Of a DNA stretch of 37,019 nt, positions 25,701-35,262 are shown in pieces. The DNA lies in the NCBI GenBank assembly GCA_900320515.1, contig ONSJ01000013.1, positions 1 through 37,019 of the forward strand, in the 5' to 3' direction. Made by a program: the position numbers and the translations under genes. Positions within the stretch are counted from its first letter, which is position 1. Each line of letters opens with the position of its first letter. This stretch comes from an uncultured Methanobrevibacter sp. Its GTDB lineage: Archaea > Methanobacteriota > Methanobacteria > Methanobacteriales > Methanobacteriaceae. The notes beneath the pieces are model-generated. The model was not told where the DNA came from. It ran no database searches and saw only the letters and a program-made list of their open reading frames with translations.

Positions 25701-28535
25701 AATAAAACAGAATCCAATACAATAAGGGATAATAATTTTGAAATCACTGGTGAAATTGCCAAAATCATCGTGAATGATGCCGGATATAATTTGTTGATTG
25801 AGAATAATGATATGAATGCAACCTCAAACGATTTAATCTTTATTCATTCAATAAATTCAAATCAGGATAAAATCATGAATAACAATTTGGCCGGCAGTGC
25901 AGATTCAATTTTTGGCTATTATGCATCTAATGTGAAATCCGGTGAAGTGAGTTTTAACAATGTTGAGATTGTTGGAACTGGAAATGTTACAAATCAAACA
26001 GCAATATATTACGGTGATGGTTCATCAAATAATATTGTCAGTGAAAATTATATTGTTACATTTTCTAAAAATGCGGATGATTATGCTGTAATTTCCATGT
26101 CAACTCCTGATTTATTCAATACAGTCGTTAAGAATTTTTTAGTCAGTTCAAATGGTTCAAAACGTTCTGATTTTGCAGTTTATGGATTATATGATATCGT
26201 GCATACGAATGCTCCTATGGATATCTATGTTTCACAAAACGGTAGTGACATAACTGGGGGTGGAACAATTTTCGCTCCATATGCAACACTATCAAAAGCT
26301 GTACAAAATGCATTAAATCATTGTAAAATCTATATTATGGATGGAAATTATGTCGACTCCGACATTCGGATTGATAAAAATTTAACGGTTATTGCAATGA
26401 ATCCTGGCAAGGTAACAATAAATGCTAATTTAAAACAGTTATTCGATATTGGTAAAACAGGTATTCTTTCAATTTCAGGTGTCATAATTGAAAATGCACA
26501 TAATGTTGATGGAGGATCAGTATTTGTGAATAATGGTAAGTTATACATTAACAATTCTGTAATCTGCAATTCCTCATCTTATTATGATAATTCCAATCCT
26601 GTATTTGACCATAATGTCACTTATAATCGTGAAGGTGATGTTGAAACAGCTCACACTCTTGATTGCAGTGGCACTGGAAAAGGAGGGGCAATTTTAAATA
26701 ATGGAAATCTTGTAATAGACTCCAGTGTATTCTATAACAATTTAGGTCATTGGGGAGGAGTAATTGCCGATTATGGCCAGACATACATAAACTCCTCATT
26801 GTTCTATGATAATGAGGGCGTTCATGGAGGGGTTATATATACAGATTCCAAAAGCGATTTGTCTATTGAAAATTCAATATTCAATCACAATACTGCACTG
26901 ACTTCCCTTGACTATTGCGCTATTAGGCTATCAACAGTCATGTGGTCTATTGTTGACGGAAATCATCATAAGCAGAGTTCCGAATGTGAATCTCCAATTG
27001 GTTCCGGTGGGGTTATTTATACCAATAACACTTCAGTATCCATTTCAGATTCAAGTTTCAGCGATAATTCCGCTCAAAGGGGAGGAGTGATAGCAACACA
27101 ATGTGACAGTTTCACATCCCAATCTAATTTCAATTCCAATGTGGATTTAATTTTGGAAAATTGTTATTTCTTCAATAATAGGGCAAATGATACCCGACGT
27201 GCTTTAGGTTCAGTTGACTTGGATTACTTTGAGTATTATAATGATTATGATGGTGGAGTGGTTTACGGTACATATGATAAGTTATATGTTTTATCCTCTG
27301 AATTTTATTATAATCAGGCTACCACCGATGGTGGAACATTGTACGCCAAAGCCAACAACGGTAAGATACTAGACTCAACATTTAGGGAAAATATCGCCGG
27401 AATCAGTGGTGGAGCATTAGATTTGGCTAAAAACTTCTTGATAATGAGGACGGTCATATCAAACAACACTGCTAGGTATGGTGGAGCTATAGAATATGAT
27501 TCCTATCGATATTATGGTCATATTCAGGATGCTTTCAATGTTTACAACTCAACAATATCCAATAACAGAGCATTGAATATGGGTGGCGCATTTAATGTTG
27601 GTTCAGGAAATATGAATATACATGACTGCAACATTGTAAACAATTTTGCTCCGGCATATACGACTATCCATTCAATGGGTGGAAGTTACTCCATTGATAT
27701 GAGATATAATTATTGGGGTATTTCTCCAACAGGATATGACGGACCTGATAATTCGGTTTGGAATGTTAATAATAATGTATTTAAACCATGGCATAGGCAA
27801 TGGGTAAAATGGGAACCTCCTGAGGTCACAATAGATCCTGTTGTTCCTGGCCCTGAAAAACCTGTCGATCCTACTCCTGAAAACCCTGGTGGTTCAAAAC
27901 CGTCTCCAGGTGGTTCAAGCACTCCAAATCCTACTTCCACAGGTACAAGTACTTCTACCGGCAATTCAATCGGTGGACATGGTAATGGTAACGGTAATGG
28001 TAACGGTAACGGTAATGGTAACGGCAATGGTAATGGTAACGGTTATTCCGGTTCAGGTGATGGGTCAAACTTGGGTCCGGGAGGTTCCGGAACCGGTCAT
28101 GGAGGGTCATATTCGAATTTGCCGGGATACAATTCGTATAATGGTCAAAATATTCGAGGAACCTCTGATAGGGACGGTCAATCTGATGTTGATTCCAATG
28201 TTGATGGTACCGTTAATTCCAACAGTTTAAGCAAATCCAATAGTTCCAACTATAATGCAGATCTTGCAAGTGTTGGAATGACTGCAAATTCAGCTGCTGC
28301 TTCTTCAAGTTCTGAAGGAGGTTCTCAAGGAGCCGGAGAATCAGGTTCCAGTTCCTCTTCTGGAGGAGTATCTGATGTTGATGTGGCCAAATCATATGAG
28401 ATAACTGAAAAATTGGAAGAGTTGGTGGACAATAGCATTTCAATGACTGCATTTATTGTTTTGGAGATTATTGTATTGTCTCTACTAATAATAGGTTATA
28501 GACGTAAACAAAAAGAAAATGAAGATAATTATTAA
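22704..28535 (+). CDS. Adhesin-like surface protein with four beta-helix segments, stalk and membrane anchor
   Basis: About 1943 residues from the ATC at 22704; a GTG at 22695, inside the SD, would add three. Signal peptide (KKKNIVITLIFICFVLLS to ~28). Three beta-helix segments each open with a YFD-x-x-G cap (~83, ~533, ~875). A fourth block (~1173-1700) starts DIYVSQNGSD and APYATLSKAV and continues with Pmp-like GGAI/GGVI repeats, ending in a NYWG motif (~1671). Then a Pro-rich segment, a (GN)10 tract (~1760-1779), a Gly/Ser stalk, one membrane helix (~1914-1931) and a YRRKQKENEDNY tail. Unlike the other adhesins it lacks the lysine-rich end and is anchored in the membrane, as is the CobN-like protein. 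The probable role is adhesion at a distance from the membrane. Confidence 0.87.
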   Translation: MKKKNIVITLIFICFVLLSLNFAFAANETDIDDKSLLSADSTIVPEEIPDSTSDDVLTIDDTQDVISAQNRTFEITQNNYESYFDIRTGKIRDDSDISSGDTLKIGNISGRAFVIDRQLTLMPISSNDEISNGFIHLIKGSDGSTITNLTINNTKGTLTLRGVTVGQLHGIWLSNSNNNLISYNTIRVANTGGVYAMPMGWSSNNRIIYNDMKTYVTCNIIMGQCHNNLISHNSLEVLSYSELSVTNLIYFNPFGHADYSGSPLCEGNIISYNYLKGYCTMPMSIIIQAQYASHDGTVIANNTIIKGSYGINLGGENVSVYGNVVQGSAIGISVSGGDFTVHDNNVSGESLSVGIQASGSVGKSCEVHDNSITFTDVTSGMTITNHVYAHDNRINIKGYGIGINVKGDHNTVTYNSIKNYHDEGISVLGSYDVIDNNIVNTKSIGIAIPGSTNGGSRYYNDTITNNRITSESYGISVNGLVYNTVITDNIIETNQTEGINVEVTDPLSNTQLDNMVNGIILNSTAIIVNDGNFYEYFDKNGYLTYEFPENKTKVIFLTFLTNKNLFFNDKINVISNRMNNLLFNVTLTFEPDSDGSLVRDFNFVNYDKEAIILNHVNDVSITRNSITEIFRRGSLSNSAILIQDVCENSIISHNDIYVNSKINYTYAINAPAFNPTTRLMNKKLSSGFSVLENTIIMISSGVVEAIYTDSLSESEFISNKINVISDDYAYGIAFANLIGQLSGLNVTCNEIVIHSKQMAYLIEFHMVNNSTISNNHLYGDCNGVYGIATYMSNNISIENNDISIYGGNLSEIPGISDVLGIGNSAIAIIKDTNYTAIIGNVIYSNVTNPIDAVNMTDDGKLDVSSNSYIIDDNNYDIYFDDEGNFYSDMVMPNSILLLNNLTKGQIMKINMPVDISSYDMEIPSTVSLIIDGNASNIKIYDMHLVNSTIELNNASNVVIVNSLFNSSLSNILSINEGENNLFINNVIYINSTNVSAIVLNKTESNTIRDNNFEITGEIAKIIVNDAGYNLLIENNDMNATSNDLIFIHSINSNQDKIMNNNLAGSADSIFGYYASNVKSGEVSFNNVEIVGTGNVTNQTAIYYGDGSSNNIVSENYIVTFSKNADDYAVISMSTPDLFNTVVKNFLVSSNGSKRSDFAVYGLYDIVHTNAPMDIYVSQNGSDITGGGTIFAPYATLSKAVQNALNHCKIYIMDGNYVDSDIRIDKNLTVIAMNPGKVTINANLKQLFDIGKTGILSISGVIIENAHNVDGGSVFVNNGKLYINNSVICNSSSYYDNSNPVFDHNVTYNREGDVETAHTLDCSGTGKGGAILNNGNLVIDSSVFYNNLGHWGGVIADYGQTYINSSLFYDNEGVHGGVIYTDSKSDLSIENSIFNHNTALTSLDYCAIRLSTVMWSIVDGNHHKQSSECESPIGSGGVIYTNNTSVSISDSSFSDNSAQRGGVIATQCDSFTSQSNFNSNVDLILENCYFFNNRANDTRRALGSVDLDYFEYYNDYDGGVVYGTYDKLYVLSSEFYYNQATTDGGTLYAKANNGKILDSTFRENIAGISGGALDLAKNFLIMRTVISNNTARYGGAIEYDSYRYYGHIQDAFNVYNSTISNNRALNMGGAFNVGSGNMNIHDCNIVNNFAPAYTTIHSMGGSYSIDMRYNYWGISPTGYDGPDNSVWNVNNNVFKPWHRQWVKWEPPEVTIDPVVPGPEKPVDPTPENPGGSKPSPGGSSTPNPTSTGTSTSTGNSIGGHGNGNGNGNGNGNGNGNGNGNGYSGSGDGSNLGPGGSGTGHGGSYSNLPGYNSYNGQNIRGTSDRDGQSDVDSNVDGTVNSNSLSKSNSSNYNADLASVGMTANSAAASSSSEGGSQGAGESGSSSSSGGVSDVDVAKSYEITEKLEELVDNSISMTAFIVLEIIVLSLLIIGYRRKQKENEDNY
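27981..28040 (+). repeat. Hexanucleotide (GGTAAY)10 coding Gly-Asn repeat
   Basis: Ten consecutive GGTAAT/GGTAAC units (one GGCAAT) encode (Gly-Asn)10 in the stalk of the 1943-residue adhesin. The hexamer keeps the frame when units are gained or lost, so stalk length could vary between cells. Confidence 0.92.
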
Positions 28536-28562
28536 TTTTTTCATTTTCTATTTTTTCCTTTT
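28514..28562 (+). terminator. Hairpin plus T-tracts after the 1943-residue adhesin gene
   Basis: Arms AGAAAATGAA (28514-28523) / TTCATTTTCT (28540-28549) with the stop TAA in the 16-base loop; T-rich tracts follow (from 28551). Confidence 0.55.
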
Positions 28563-28590
28563 TTCAATTGAATTTGATATTTAATAAAAA

Positions 28591-28662
28591 CTTTTTTATA
28601 TCATTTTTTATAAGATATATAATATGCTTGATTATTTTATAAGGTATAATTAAAGAGGTGGT
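28591..28662 (+). promoter_or_regulatory. Promoter and leader of the 2199-residue adhesin gene
   Basis: CTTTTTTATAT (28591-28601) is a plausible TATA box. The predicted leader (~38 bases) has no inverted repeat of the TAGTC type. The SD GAGGTGG is only a few bases before an ordinary ATG at 28663. Confidence 0.4.
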
Positions 28663-31600
28663 ATGATTTCATATAAAAAATGTATGCTTATAATATTGGC
28701 ATTTGTTTTGATATCTTCAATGGCAGTAGTAAGTGCAGATGATTCTAATCAGACCGAAATTGCTTCATCAAATCATCCTGAAACAGTTTTGGGGGATGAT
28801 TTCGACACTACTGTTGAAGAAGTCCATGAATATTATGTGAGTGGTGACGGTGATGATTTTGTAGGAAATGGTACGCCTGAATCTCCATTTGCATCAGTGG
28901 GGTTTGCTGTTAGTGTTGCAAATAACAATTCTAAGATTATAGTAAGGGACGGAACATATAAGGGAACTTCAAATACTGGAATTACAATTAACAAACATTT
29001 GACCATTGAAGGTCAGTCCAAAGCGACAATCAACGGTGAAAATAAATATTGGTTTTTTAAGGTCAGTCATGACTCATCATTGACTTTAAATAATATTAAT
29101 TTCGTAAATGGTAAAACAGACTCCTACAGTCAATTGGGTGTAATAAACAATGAGGGGGAGTTGAGTGTAAACAATTCCTCATTTAATAATATGAGGACTG
29201 TCATGGCCGCAATTTTCAATGAGGGGTCATTGACTGTAAACAATACCAATGTGGCTAATGCATATTCTGCAAACATGGCACAGATAATTACAAATGTTGG
29301 TGATTGTACAGTTCTCAATTCAAAATTCACTGCACATCCTACCTCTTCTTCAGAGGTTGCCGTGACAGTTTATAATTATAAAAATTTGAATGTTATTAAT
29401 TCCCAGGTGGAAAATTTGCAATCAAATCCTGTTTATGATGAATATAATTATCATTCGGGATTCGTTTTCATTAATAATTCAGTTTGTACCGATTTTGAAA
29501 TTGGGAATATGACTGCCAGGATATTCAATTCACGGATTAATGGTCAATCTACGCTTAAGGGTGCAAATGTATTTTTAGATAATGTAATCTTTGCTCAAAG
29601 TTCATCATTTAGCATATTATCCATTTCAGAGTCAAATATAACCGCAATGCATTCAATCTTTGAGTATACCATTTCATGTTCGTATACTGACTTGAACATA
29701 ACCTACTCCTCAATTCTGGGACATATTTATGGTGGTGGAAAAATAGGTTTTCTATTTGCTCCATACAATTGGTGGGGTTCAAACAATGGTCCTTCATTTG
29801 AATATTTCAGAAACTATTATACTGGATATTGGGCAGTAGCCACATTTGAAACAGAGGATGGCAATCAATCCGTTGGAACAAATTCAAAATTCATAACTGC
29901 AATTAACAAATGGAGTGATGGAAGTCGTATTTATGATTTTGCACCTGATGAGTATTTACCGTCAAGACCGGTCTATTTCGAATCACAAAACGGCAGATTT
30001 TTGTATCAGTCAGGAACACTCAATAATAATTTCACAAATTATCTAATCAACAACATCCTTGACTGTCTGGTTTATTCTGTAATTGATAATGAAAGGTTGT
30101 CCCTTACAATAGGTAATGGAATGTCTGCATATCAATTTTTCGTATCTCCTAACGGTCATGACGGCCCTGAAGACGGAACACTCGAAAAACCATTCTGGTC
30201 ATTGGAATATGCTGTAAAAAGAGCCGGAAACGGAAATACGATCTGTTTGCTTAATGGAACATATAAATTCAATCCTAATTCTAATGTGGCTATCGATAAA
30301 AATCTCACAATCGTCGGATTTGAGGATGTTACTTTAGTCAGAGCAAATGCATTCAGTGTCTTCAATGTTCAGGAATGGGGTAATCTTTTAGTTAAAAACA
30401 TTAAATTCACAGTTGATGTCAGGGAGTATGATGACCCTATAATTAATTTGATGGGAGGAAATGTAACTATAAGTAATTGTAATTTCACTGGAATAACTGC
30501 TCCTTCAATCATATTTACAGTTTCAGGAAACAATTATGGGGGTTTGGTTTATATTGAGGATTGTAAATTCGATGATATTGTGGGTGCCGTTTCTAGGGGA
30601 ACTGCAAGGACATATGTAAGAAATTCAACATTTGAGAATATCCGGAATTATTATAACTATCAGGGCATGGAATATTATAATAATATATTTCCGATAACAT
30701 CCTCCATAGAAATATATGATTCTCTTTTCAGACAAAATTATGTGGGAGTTATTAATTTACACCCTTATTCCTATTCATCTTCATCTCTTTTAGGTGCTAC
30801 ATACTCACAATATTCTGAAAGCTATGGAAGATATGCCTATGTTGAAAATACCGTATTTGAGAACAATGTTTTTAAAAGCAGCAGTTATTCAAGCAGCGGG
30901 GTCGGTTTGCTGATTCATGACAGTTACGGAACCTTCGATGGATTCGTTAAGAATTGTTCATTTACTGGAAACCGTGGAAAGATAGCCTATGCCACCAATG
31001 TCAATGATTGCTACTTTTATAATAATCATGGTGAGGCATATGGTGGTGAAGCCTTGGTGAGTGCGGTACTGATTGAAAATTCAATATTTGAACAAAATTT
31101 AAACCAGTATATTGATTATGATGATGCATATCTTGGGGAAGGAATCGCTTCTGCTGATACAATATTGCGGTCTATATTCATAAACAATAGGGCATCTTTT
31201 GGAGGTGCCGTTTCAGCCTCAAAACAAGTTCATTACTGCGTATTTGTTAACAATACTGCCAAATATTCAGGAAATGATATATATTCTGCATCGGGTGATG
31301 TCGATTATTCAAGCAATTGGTGGGGAGACAATCAAAAGCCGACAACAGACAATATTTTCATTTTCCTTGGAAACTTGAAATTGAACGATTGGGTTATAAT
31401 GTCTCTTGAAAGTGTTTCCGGCACGGTCGTTGAGGCCGCATTGAATAATTTGGTCGATGATATGGGCAACATCAGGCCAATCGGCTATGAAATGCCTGTA
31501 AGACCGGTTTATTTCATGATTAATGGTGGTGCTATCGCTCCTGAATTAACTTATTTGAGCAATAACAGGGCCAACGCAACATTGGCATATGATTTCTATG

Positions 31601-34600
31601 CTCAGGATTTAAAGGTATATGCCAGGATTGATAATCAACTGTTGGACTTGGATGTTAAAAACACTAACACTCGTATCTTAATGTCTGATGTTGCATTCAA
31701 GGGAAAGGATTATAAATATGAGTTAAGTCTGGTTAATGTGAATGGTTATCAGATATTCAATCAAACATTGAATGTTGAAATTGTTGATCCGAGCGGTGAA
31801 AGTTATGCATTCACCATTCTGACTGATGAAAATGGCCACGCTAGCTTCAATGTCGATTATCCTATAGGCATTTATACAGTTAATGTGAATTATATGGGAA
31901 ATGGATATTTTGATAAGTCCAACAATTCTGCAATAATTGAGGTAATTCCATCCGTTACAAGCATTGTTGCTTATAATGCCACATATTACGGTAAAAATAA
32001 TCGCTATTATGCCATTTTATATGGTGAGGAAGGAAGAAAATTAGTTAATATGCCTATTACATTCACAGTCACAAATTCCAAAGGAATATCCAGTAAGATA
32101 GTGGGAACCACTGATATGTACGGCCAATCAGAGATTATTTTCAGTCTTGACGTGGGAAAATACACAATAAGATCAGAATTTTTGGGTGACTCATGGTATA
32201 ATTCGTCTTTCGTTGAAAGGAGCATCGAAATAAAACCTGCCAATTCAACATTGATTGTTCCTGAAGTCACATTATACGGGCAAGGAAATGTCTATAACAT
32301 TACTTTAAAGGATGTTTACGGCACATTGATTCGTGGTGAAAACATTGTTGTTACTTTATCTCAAGGAGATATCTATGACAGGTTTGTATTGAAAACTGAT
32401 GACAACGGTAAGGCCAGTTTGGAAATTAACTATCTTCCAGGAACCTATAATGTCCGGGCGGAATTTAAAGGGGATGAAATTTATGGTCCTAGCGTTAACA
32501 GCAGCGTAATCCATGTTGAAAAAGTATTGACTATCCTTTCCGGATTTTCCCATGTCACTGTCCCATTGAAGGGAATTTACACTGTTGTTTTAAGTGACAT
32601 GTATGGAAAAAGGGTGAATAATGAAACAATTATTTTAAATTGTTATCAGGGAAAATTGATTAAATCATATCGGTTGAGTACTGATTCAAATGGTGAAGCG
32701 TCATTCGTCATTGACCTGGATGAGGGAAATTATCTGACCACATTTGATTATGGCGGCAATGAATGGTATGCCGATGCAACAAATGCTGCGACAATTATAG
32801 TAAGTAAAGAGGCGGTTTTACAGAATATTCAGATTAATTCAACTGATTTGGTTCAATATTATGGCGAAGACAAATTTTTCATAATCGAGTTCAATGATCC
32901 GAACGCATATAGTCAATATGGAAAAACTCTTCAGGTGTCCATTACTTCCGAGGAATGGTCCAGGTCATATGAAGTGATAACTGACGTGTTCGGTTTGGGC
33001 AGGCTGAAAATCACATTGAACCCTGGAAAATATAATATCACCTATAAATACTCCAATGACTATTATAATATCTTCGGGTCAGGTTCAAATACCATAACCG
33101 TTTATAAGATGCCGACAACCATTTTAGGTAAGGATGTTATTGTGCAATATGGTGAAACAAGGCAATATGAAATAAGTCTTAGGGATGTCAACAATGTTCC
33201 GATTAAAAACATGCAGGTTCATGCGGATATTAACGGAACAAAGTATAATTTAACAACAAATAATGACGGTATTGCGAAACTATTGCTTAATTTGGATGAG
33301 GGAAGGTATACAATTAGTTATTCTATGGATAATCCTAACTATTTGCCGAGCAATGGCTCTTCAATCATTTATGTTGTAGATTCGGATAAAATCTTAACAA
33401 ATCTTAATGCAAGAGATATTGTTGCATTGGATAATGAAACGGCCCAATTTAAGGTAACATTGTCTGATCCAATTAATAAGGGCATATCCAGCAGCAAAAT
33501 TACTCTTGAAATTTCTACATTTGACGGCGAACCTGTTAAAACCATTACAAAAACTACTGATAGGAATGGTATTGTAATGTTTGATTTGGAATTGGAGTAT
33601 GGAAAATATATTGTCAGGGCAATATATGAAGGAAATGATTTGTATCTGCCAAGCAGTTCAATAAATACGATTGACATAGTATCTTCAGATGACAAAATTA
33701 AAACTGTCATGATTAAAGGTGAAACTAACATTAAAAACTCAAAATATTACGTTGTTTTAGCTGATGTTAACGGAACATTGCTTGTCAATATGTCAATCAC
33801 ATTTTCAGTTGATGGAAAGTATTATTCTGCAGTAACTGATTTGGAAGGCAAGGCATATTTGGATGTTGAGCTGTATCCTAACGTATATGCCGTTAAGGCA
33901 GTATTTTCCGGGGATGATGATTATAAAAAAGTTTCAACTTCCGCAAAACTGTTCGTATCCGGTGATTCAACACAGTTGTACGCTTTGGAATTGGTCAAGT
34001 ATTATAGGAACGGTACACAATTCCATGCAAGGCTTGTAAGTAATACGGGTGCCGCTTTGGCCAATAAGACAATGGTTGTTGTTGTGGATAATGTCACATA
34101 TAACTGCACCACTGATGATGATGGTTGGATTACCTTAAAAGTTGATTTAAAGCCCGGAATATATGATGTTGAATGTTATTATTATGGAAGGATTCCTTTT
34201 GAAAATTCATTCAATCAGACAACAATAACGGTTTTAAAAACAGTTTTGGGTGAAAATGCAATCAGGTATTATGGCGAAACTCCTTATTTGAATGTCAGAT
34301 TCCTTGCAGGCAATGGTGAGTTGATTAAAAATTCTCAGTTTGTTATCAATATTGACGGAACAAATTATATTGCCACAATAGGAAGCGACGGTGTATTCAA
34401 CTTCAATCTTAATTTGGCTTCCGGAAGCCATGTTATTGGTGTGACAAATCCTTACGATGGCTTTGCCGAAAGCTATGACTTAGAGATATTGCCTACAATA
34501 TTTGCCGATAAGATTGTCAAATTATTGGGTGATGGCCAGTATTATTCCGTTTTATTTATAGGCAAGGATGGAGTTCCATTGATTGATTGCGACGTTGATG

Positions 34601-35262
34601 TTATAATTGATGGAATAAAATATGTCCACAGAACTGATTACGCAGGGGAAATTAAGGTAAATATGGAGTTGGCGCCTAAAAGCTACCTTGTCACAGTCAT
34701 TAATCCGGATACCGGCGAATATATTGAAAGCACCATTGATGTTTTCGCTCCGATTATTGAAAATGAAAATCTGGTGATGTATTATAATAATGGTGCATCA
34801 TATAAGGTTAAAATCATCGGTAAAAATGGAAAACCGGTTGGCAGCGGTGTTTCGGTCAAATTTAAAATCAGGGATAAGACTTATGATGTGGTGACGGATA
34901 AGGATGGATATGCCTCTTTAAGGATCACTCTTAAACCTGACAAGTATACAGTTGTAGTTACATATGCTAACTATAAGGTTTCTAATAAAATTACCGTAAA
35001 GCCTGTTTTGACAGCTAAAAACGTCTCTAAAAAGAAAGGAAAGGTGATTAGGTTTAAGGCCAAACTGGTCAATGGCAAGGGCAAACCTCTCAAGGGCAAA
35101 AAAATCACTTTTAAATTCAAGGGTAAGAAATACAAGGCTAAAACCAATAAAAAAGGTGTTGCCACTTTAAAGCTTAAATTAAAACTTAAGGTGGGTAAAT
35201 ACACTATCAAAACCAGCTATGGTAAGTCCAAAATTAAAAATAAAATCACCATTAGAAAATAA
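28663..35262 (+). CDS. Giant adhesin-like protein: two beta-helices and thirteen Ig-like repeats
   Basis: 2199-residue exported protein. Signal peptide (MISYKKCMLIILAFVLISSM to ~27). First beta-helix opens at ~57 with YYVSGDGDD and ESPFASVGFAV and closes with YNWWGSNNGP (~369). The second opens at ~490 with YQFFVSPNGHDG and EKPFWSLEYAV and closes with SNWWGDNQKP (~885). After a short beta region, I count thirteen Ig-like repeats of 80-100 residues (~1000-2199) with the pattern Y-Y-G, L-x-D-x-x-G, T-D-x-x-G-x-A, G-x-Y-x-V. The last (~2117-2199) is lysine-rich (KKITFKFKGKKYKAKTNKKG). The Ig array would act as a stalk projecting the beta-helices from the wall. The ATG start and SD are ordinary. 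It is the longest gene in the window. Confidence 0.9.
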   Translation: MISYKKCMLIILAFVLISSMAVVSADDSNQTEIASSNHPETVLGDDFDTTVEEVHEYYVSGDGDDFVGNGTPESPFASVGFAVSVANNNSKIIVRDGTYKGTSNTGITINKHLTIEGQSKATINGENKYWFFKVSHDSSLTLNNINFVNGKTDSYSQLGVINNEGELSVNNSSFNNMRTVMAAIFNEGSLTVNNTNVANAYSANMAQIITNVGDCTVLNSKFTAHPTSSSEVAVTVYNYKNLNVINSQVENLQSNPVYDEYNYHSGFVFINNSVCTDFEIGNMTARIFNSRINGQSTLKGANVFLDNVIFAQSSSFSILSISESNITAMHSIFEYTISCSYTDLNITYSSILGHIYGGGKIGFLFAPYNWWGSNNGPSFEYFRNYYTGYWAVATFETEDGNQSVGTNSKFITAINKWSDGSRIYDFAPDEYLPSRPVYFESQNGRFLYQSGTLNNNFTNYLINNILDCLVYSVIDNERLSLTIGNGMSAYQFFVSPNGHDGPEDGTLEKPFWSLEYAVKRAGNGNTICLLNGTYKFNPNSNVAIDKNLTIVGFEDVTLVRANAFSVFNVQEWGNLLVKNIKFTVDVREYDDPIINLMGGNVTISNCNFTGITAPSIIFTVSGNNYGGLVYIEDCKFDDIVGAVSRGTARTYVRNSTFENIRNYYNYQGMEYYNNIFPITSSIEIYDSLFRQNYVGVINLHPYSYSSSSLLGATYSQYSESYGRYAYVENTVFENNVFKSSSYSSSGVGLLIHDSYGTFDGFVKNCSFTGNRGKIAYATNVNDCYFYNNHGEAYGGEALVSAVLIENSIFEQNLNQYIDYDDAYLGEGIASADTILRSIFINNRASFGGAVSASKQVHYCVFVNNTAKYSGNDIYSASGDVDYSSNWWGDNQKPTTDNIFIFLGNLKLNDWVIMSLESVSGTVVEAALNNLVDDMGNIRPIGYEMPVRPVYFMINGGAIAPELTYLSNNRANATLAYDFYAQDLKVYARIDNQLLDLDVKNTNTRILMSDVAFKGKDYKYELSLVNVNGYQIFNQTLNVEIVDPSGESYAFTILTDENGHASFNVDYPIGIYTVNVNYMGNGYFDKSNNSAIIEVIPSVTSIVAYNATYYGKNNRYYAILYGEEGRKLVNMPITFTVTNSKGISSKIVGTTDMYGQSEIIFSLDVGKYTIRSEFLGDSWYNSSFVERSIEIKPANSTLIVPEVTLYGQGNVYNITLKDVYGTLIRGENIVVTLSQGDIYDRFVLKTDDNGKASLEINYLPGTYNVRAEFKGDEIYGPSVNSSVIHVEKVLTILSGFSHVTVPLKGIYTVVLSDMYGKRVNNETIILNCYQGKLIKSYRLSTDSNGEASFVIDLDEGNYLTTFDYGGNEWYADATNAATIIVSKEAVLQNIQINSTDLVQYYGEDKFFIIEFNDPNAYSQYGKTLQVSITSEEWSRSYEVITDVFGLGRLKITLNPGKYNITYKYSNDYYNIFGSGSNTITVYKMPTTILGKDVIVQYGETRQYEISLRDVNNVPIKNMQVHADINGTKYNLTTNNDGIAKLLLNLDEGRYTISYSMDNPNYLPSNGSSIIYVVDSDKILTNLNARDIVALDNETAQFKVTLSDPINKGISSSKITLEISTFDGEPVKTITKTTDRNGIVMFDLELEYGKYIVRAIYEGNDLYLPSSSINTIDIVSSDDKIKTVMIKGETNIKNSKYYVVLADVNGTLLVNMSITFSVDGKYYSAVTDLEGKAYLDVELYPNVYAVKAVFSGDDDYKKVSTSAKLFVSGDSTQLYALELVKYYRNGTQFHARLVSNTGAALANKTMVVVVDNVTYNCTTDDDGWITLKVDLKPGIYDVECYYYGRIPFENSFNQTTITVLKTVLGENAIRYYGETPYLNVRFLAGNGELIKNSQFVINIDGTNYIATIGSDGVFNFNLNLASGSHVIGVTNPYDGFAESYDLEILPTIFADKIVKLLGDGQYYSVLFIGKDGVPLIDCDVDVIIDGIKYVHRTDYAGEIKVNMELAPKSYLVTVINPDTGEYIESTIDVFAPIIENENLVMYYNNGASYKVKIIGKNGKPVGSGVSVKFKIRDKTYDVVTDKDGYASLRITLKPDKYTVVVTYANYKVSNKITVKPVLTAKNVSKKKGKVIRFKAKLVNGKGKPLKGKKITFKFKGKKYKAKTNKKGVATLKLKLKLKVGKYTIKTSYGKSKIKNKITIRK
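31660..35262 (+). repeat. Array of thirteen Ig-like domain repeats
   Basis: About 3.6 kb of tandem, diverged 250-300 base units coding bacterial/archaeal Ig-like domains. The units are similar at the protein level but not at the DNA level, so this is an old expansion, in contrast to the young 999-base duplication in the 1504-residue adhesin. Confidence 0.75.

Noticed and set aside
27710..28027. Minus-strand frame with long Pro-Leu repeats
   Set aside because: It is the complement of the (GGTAAY)10 stalk coding sequence and has no SD or plausible product.
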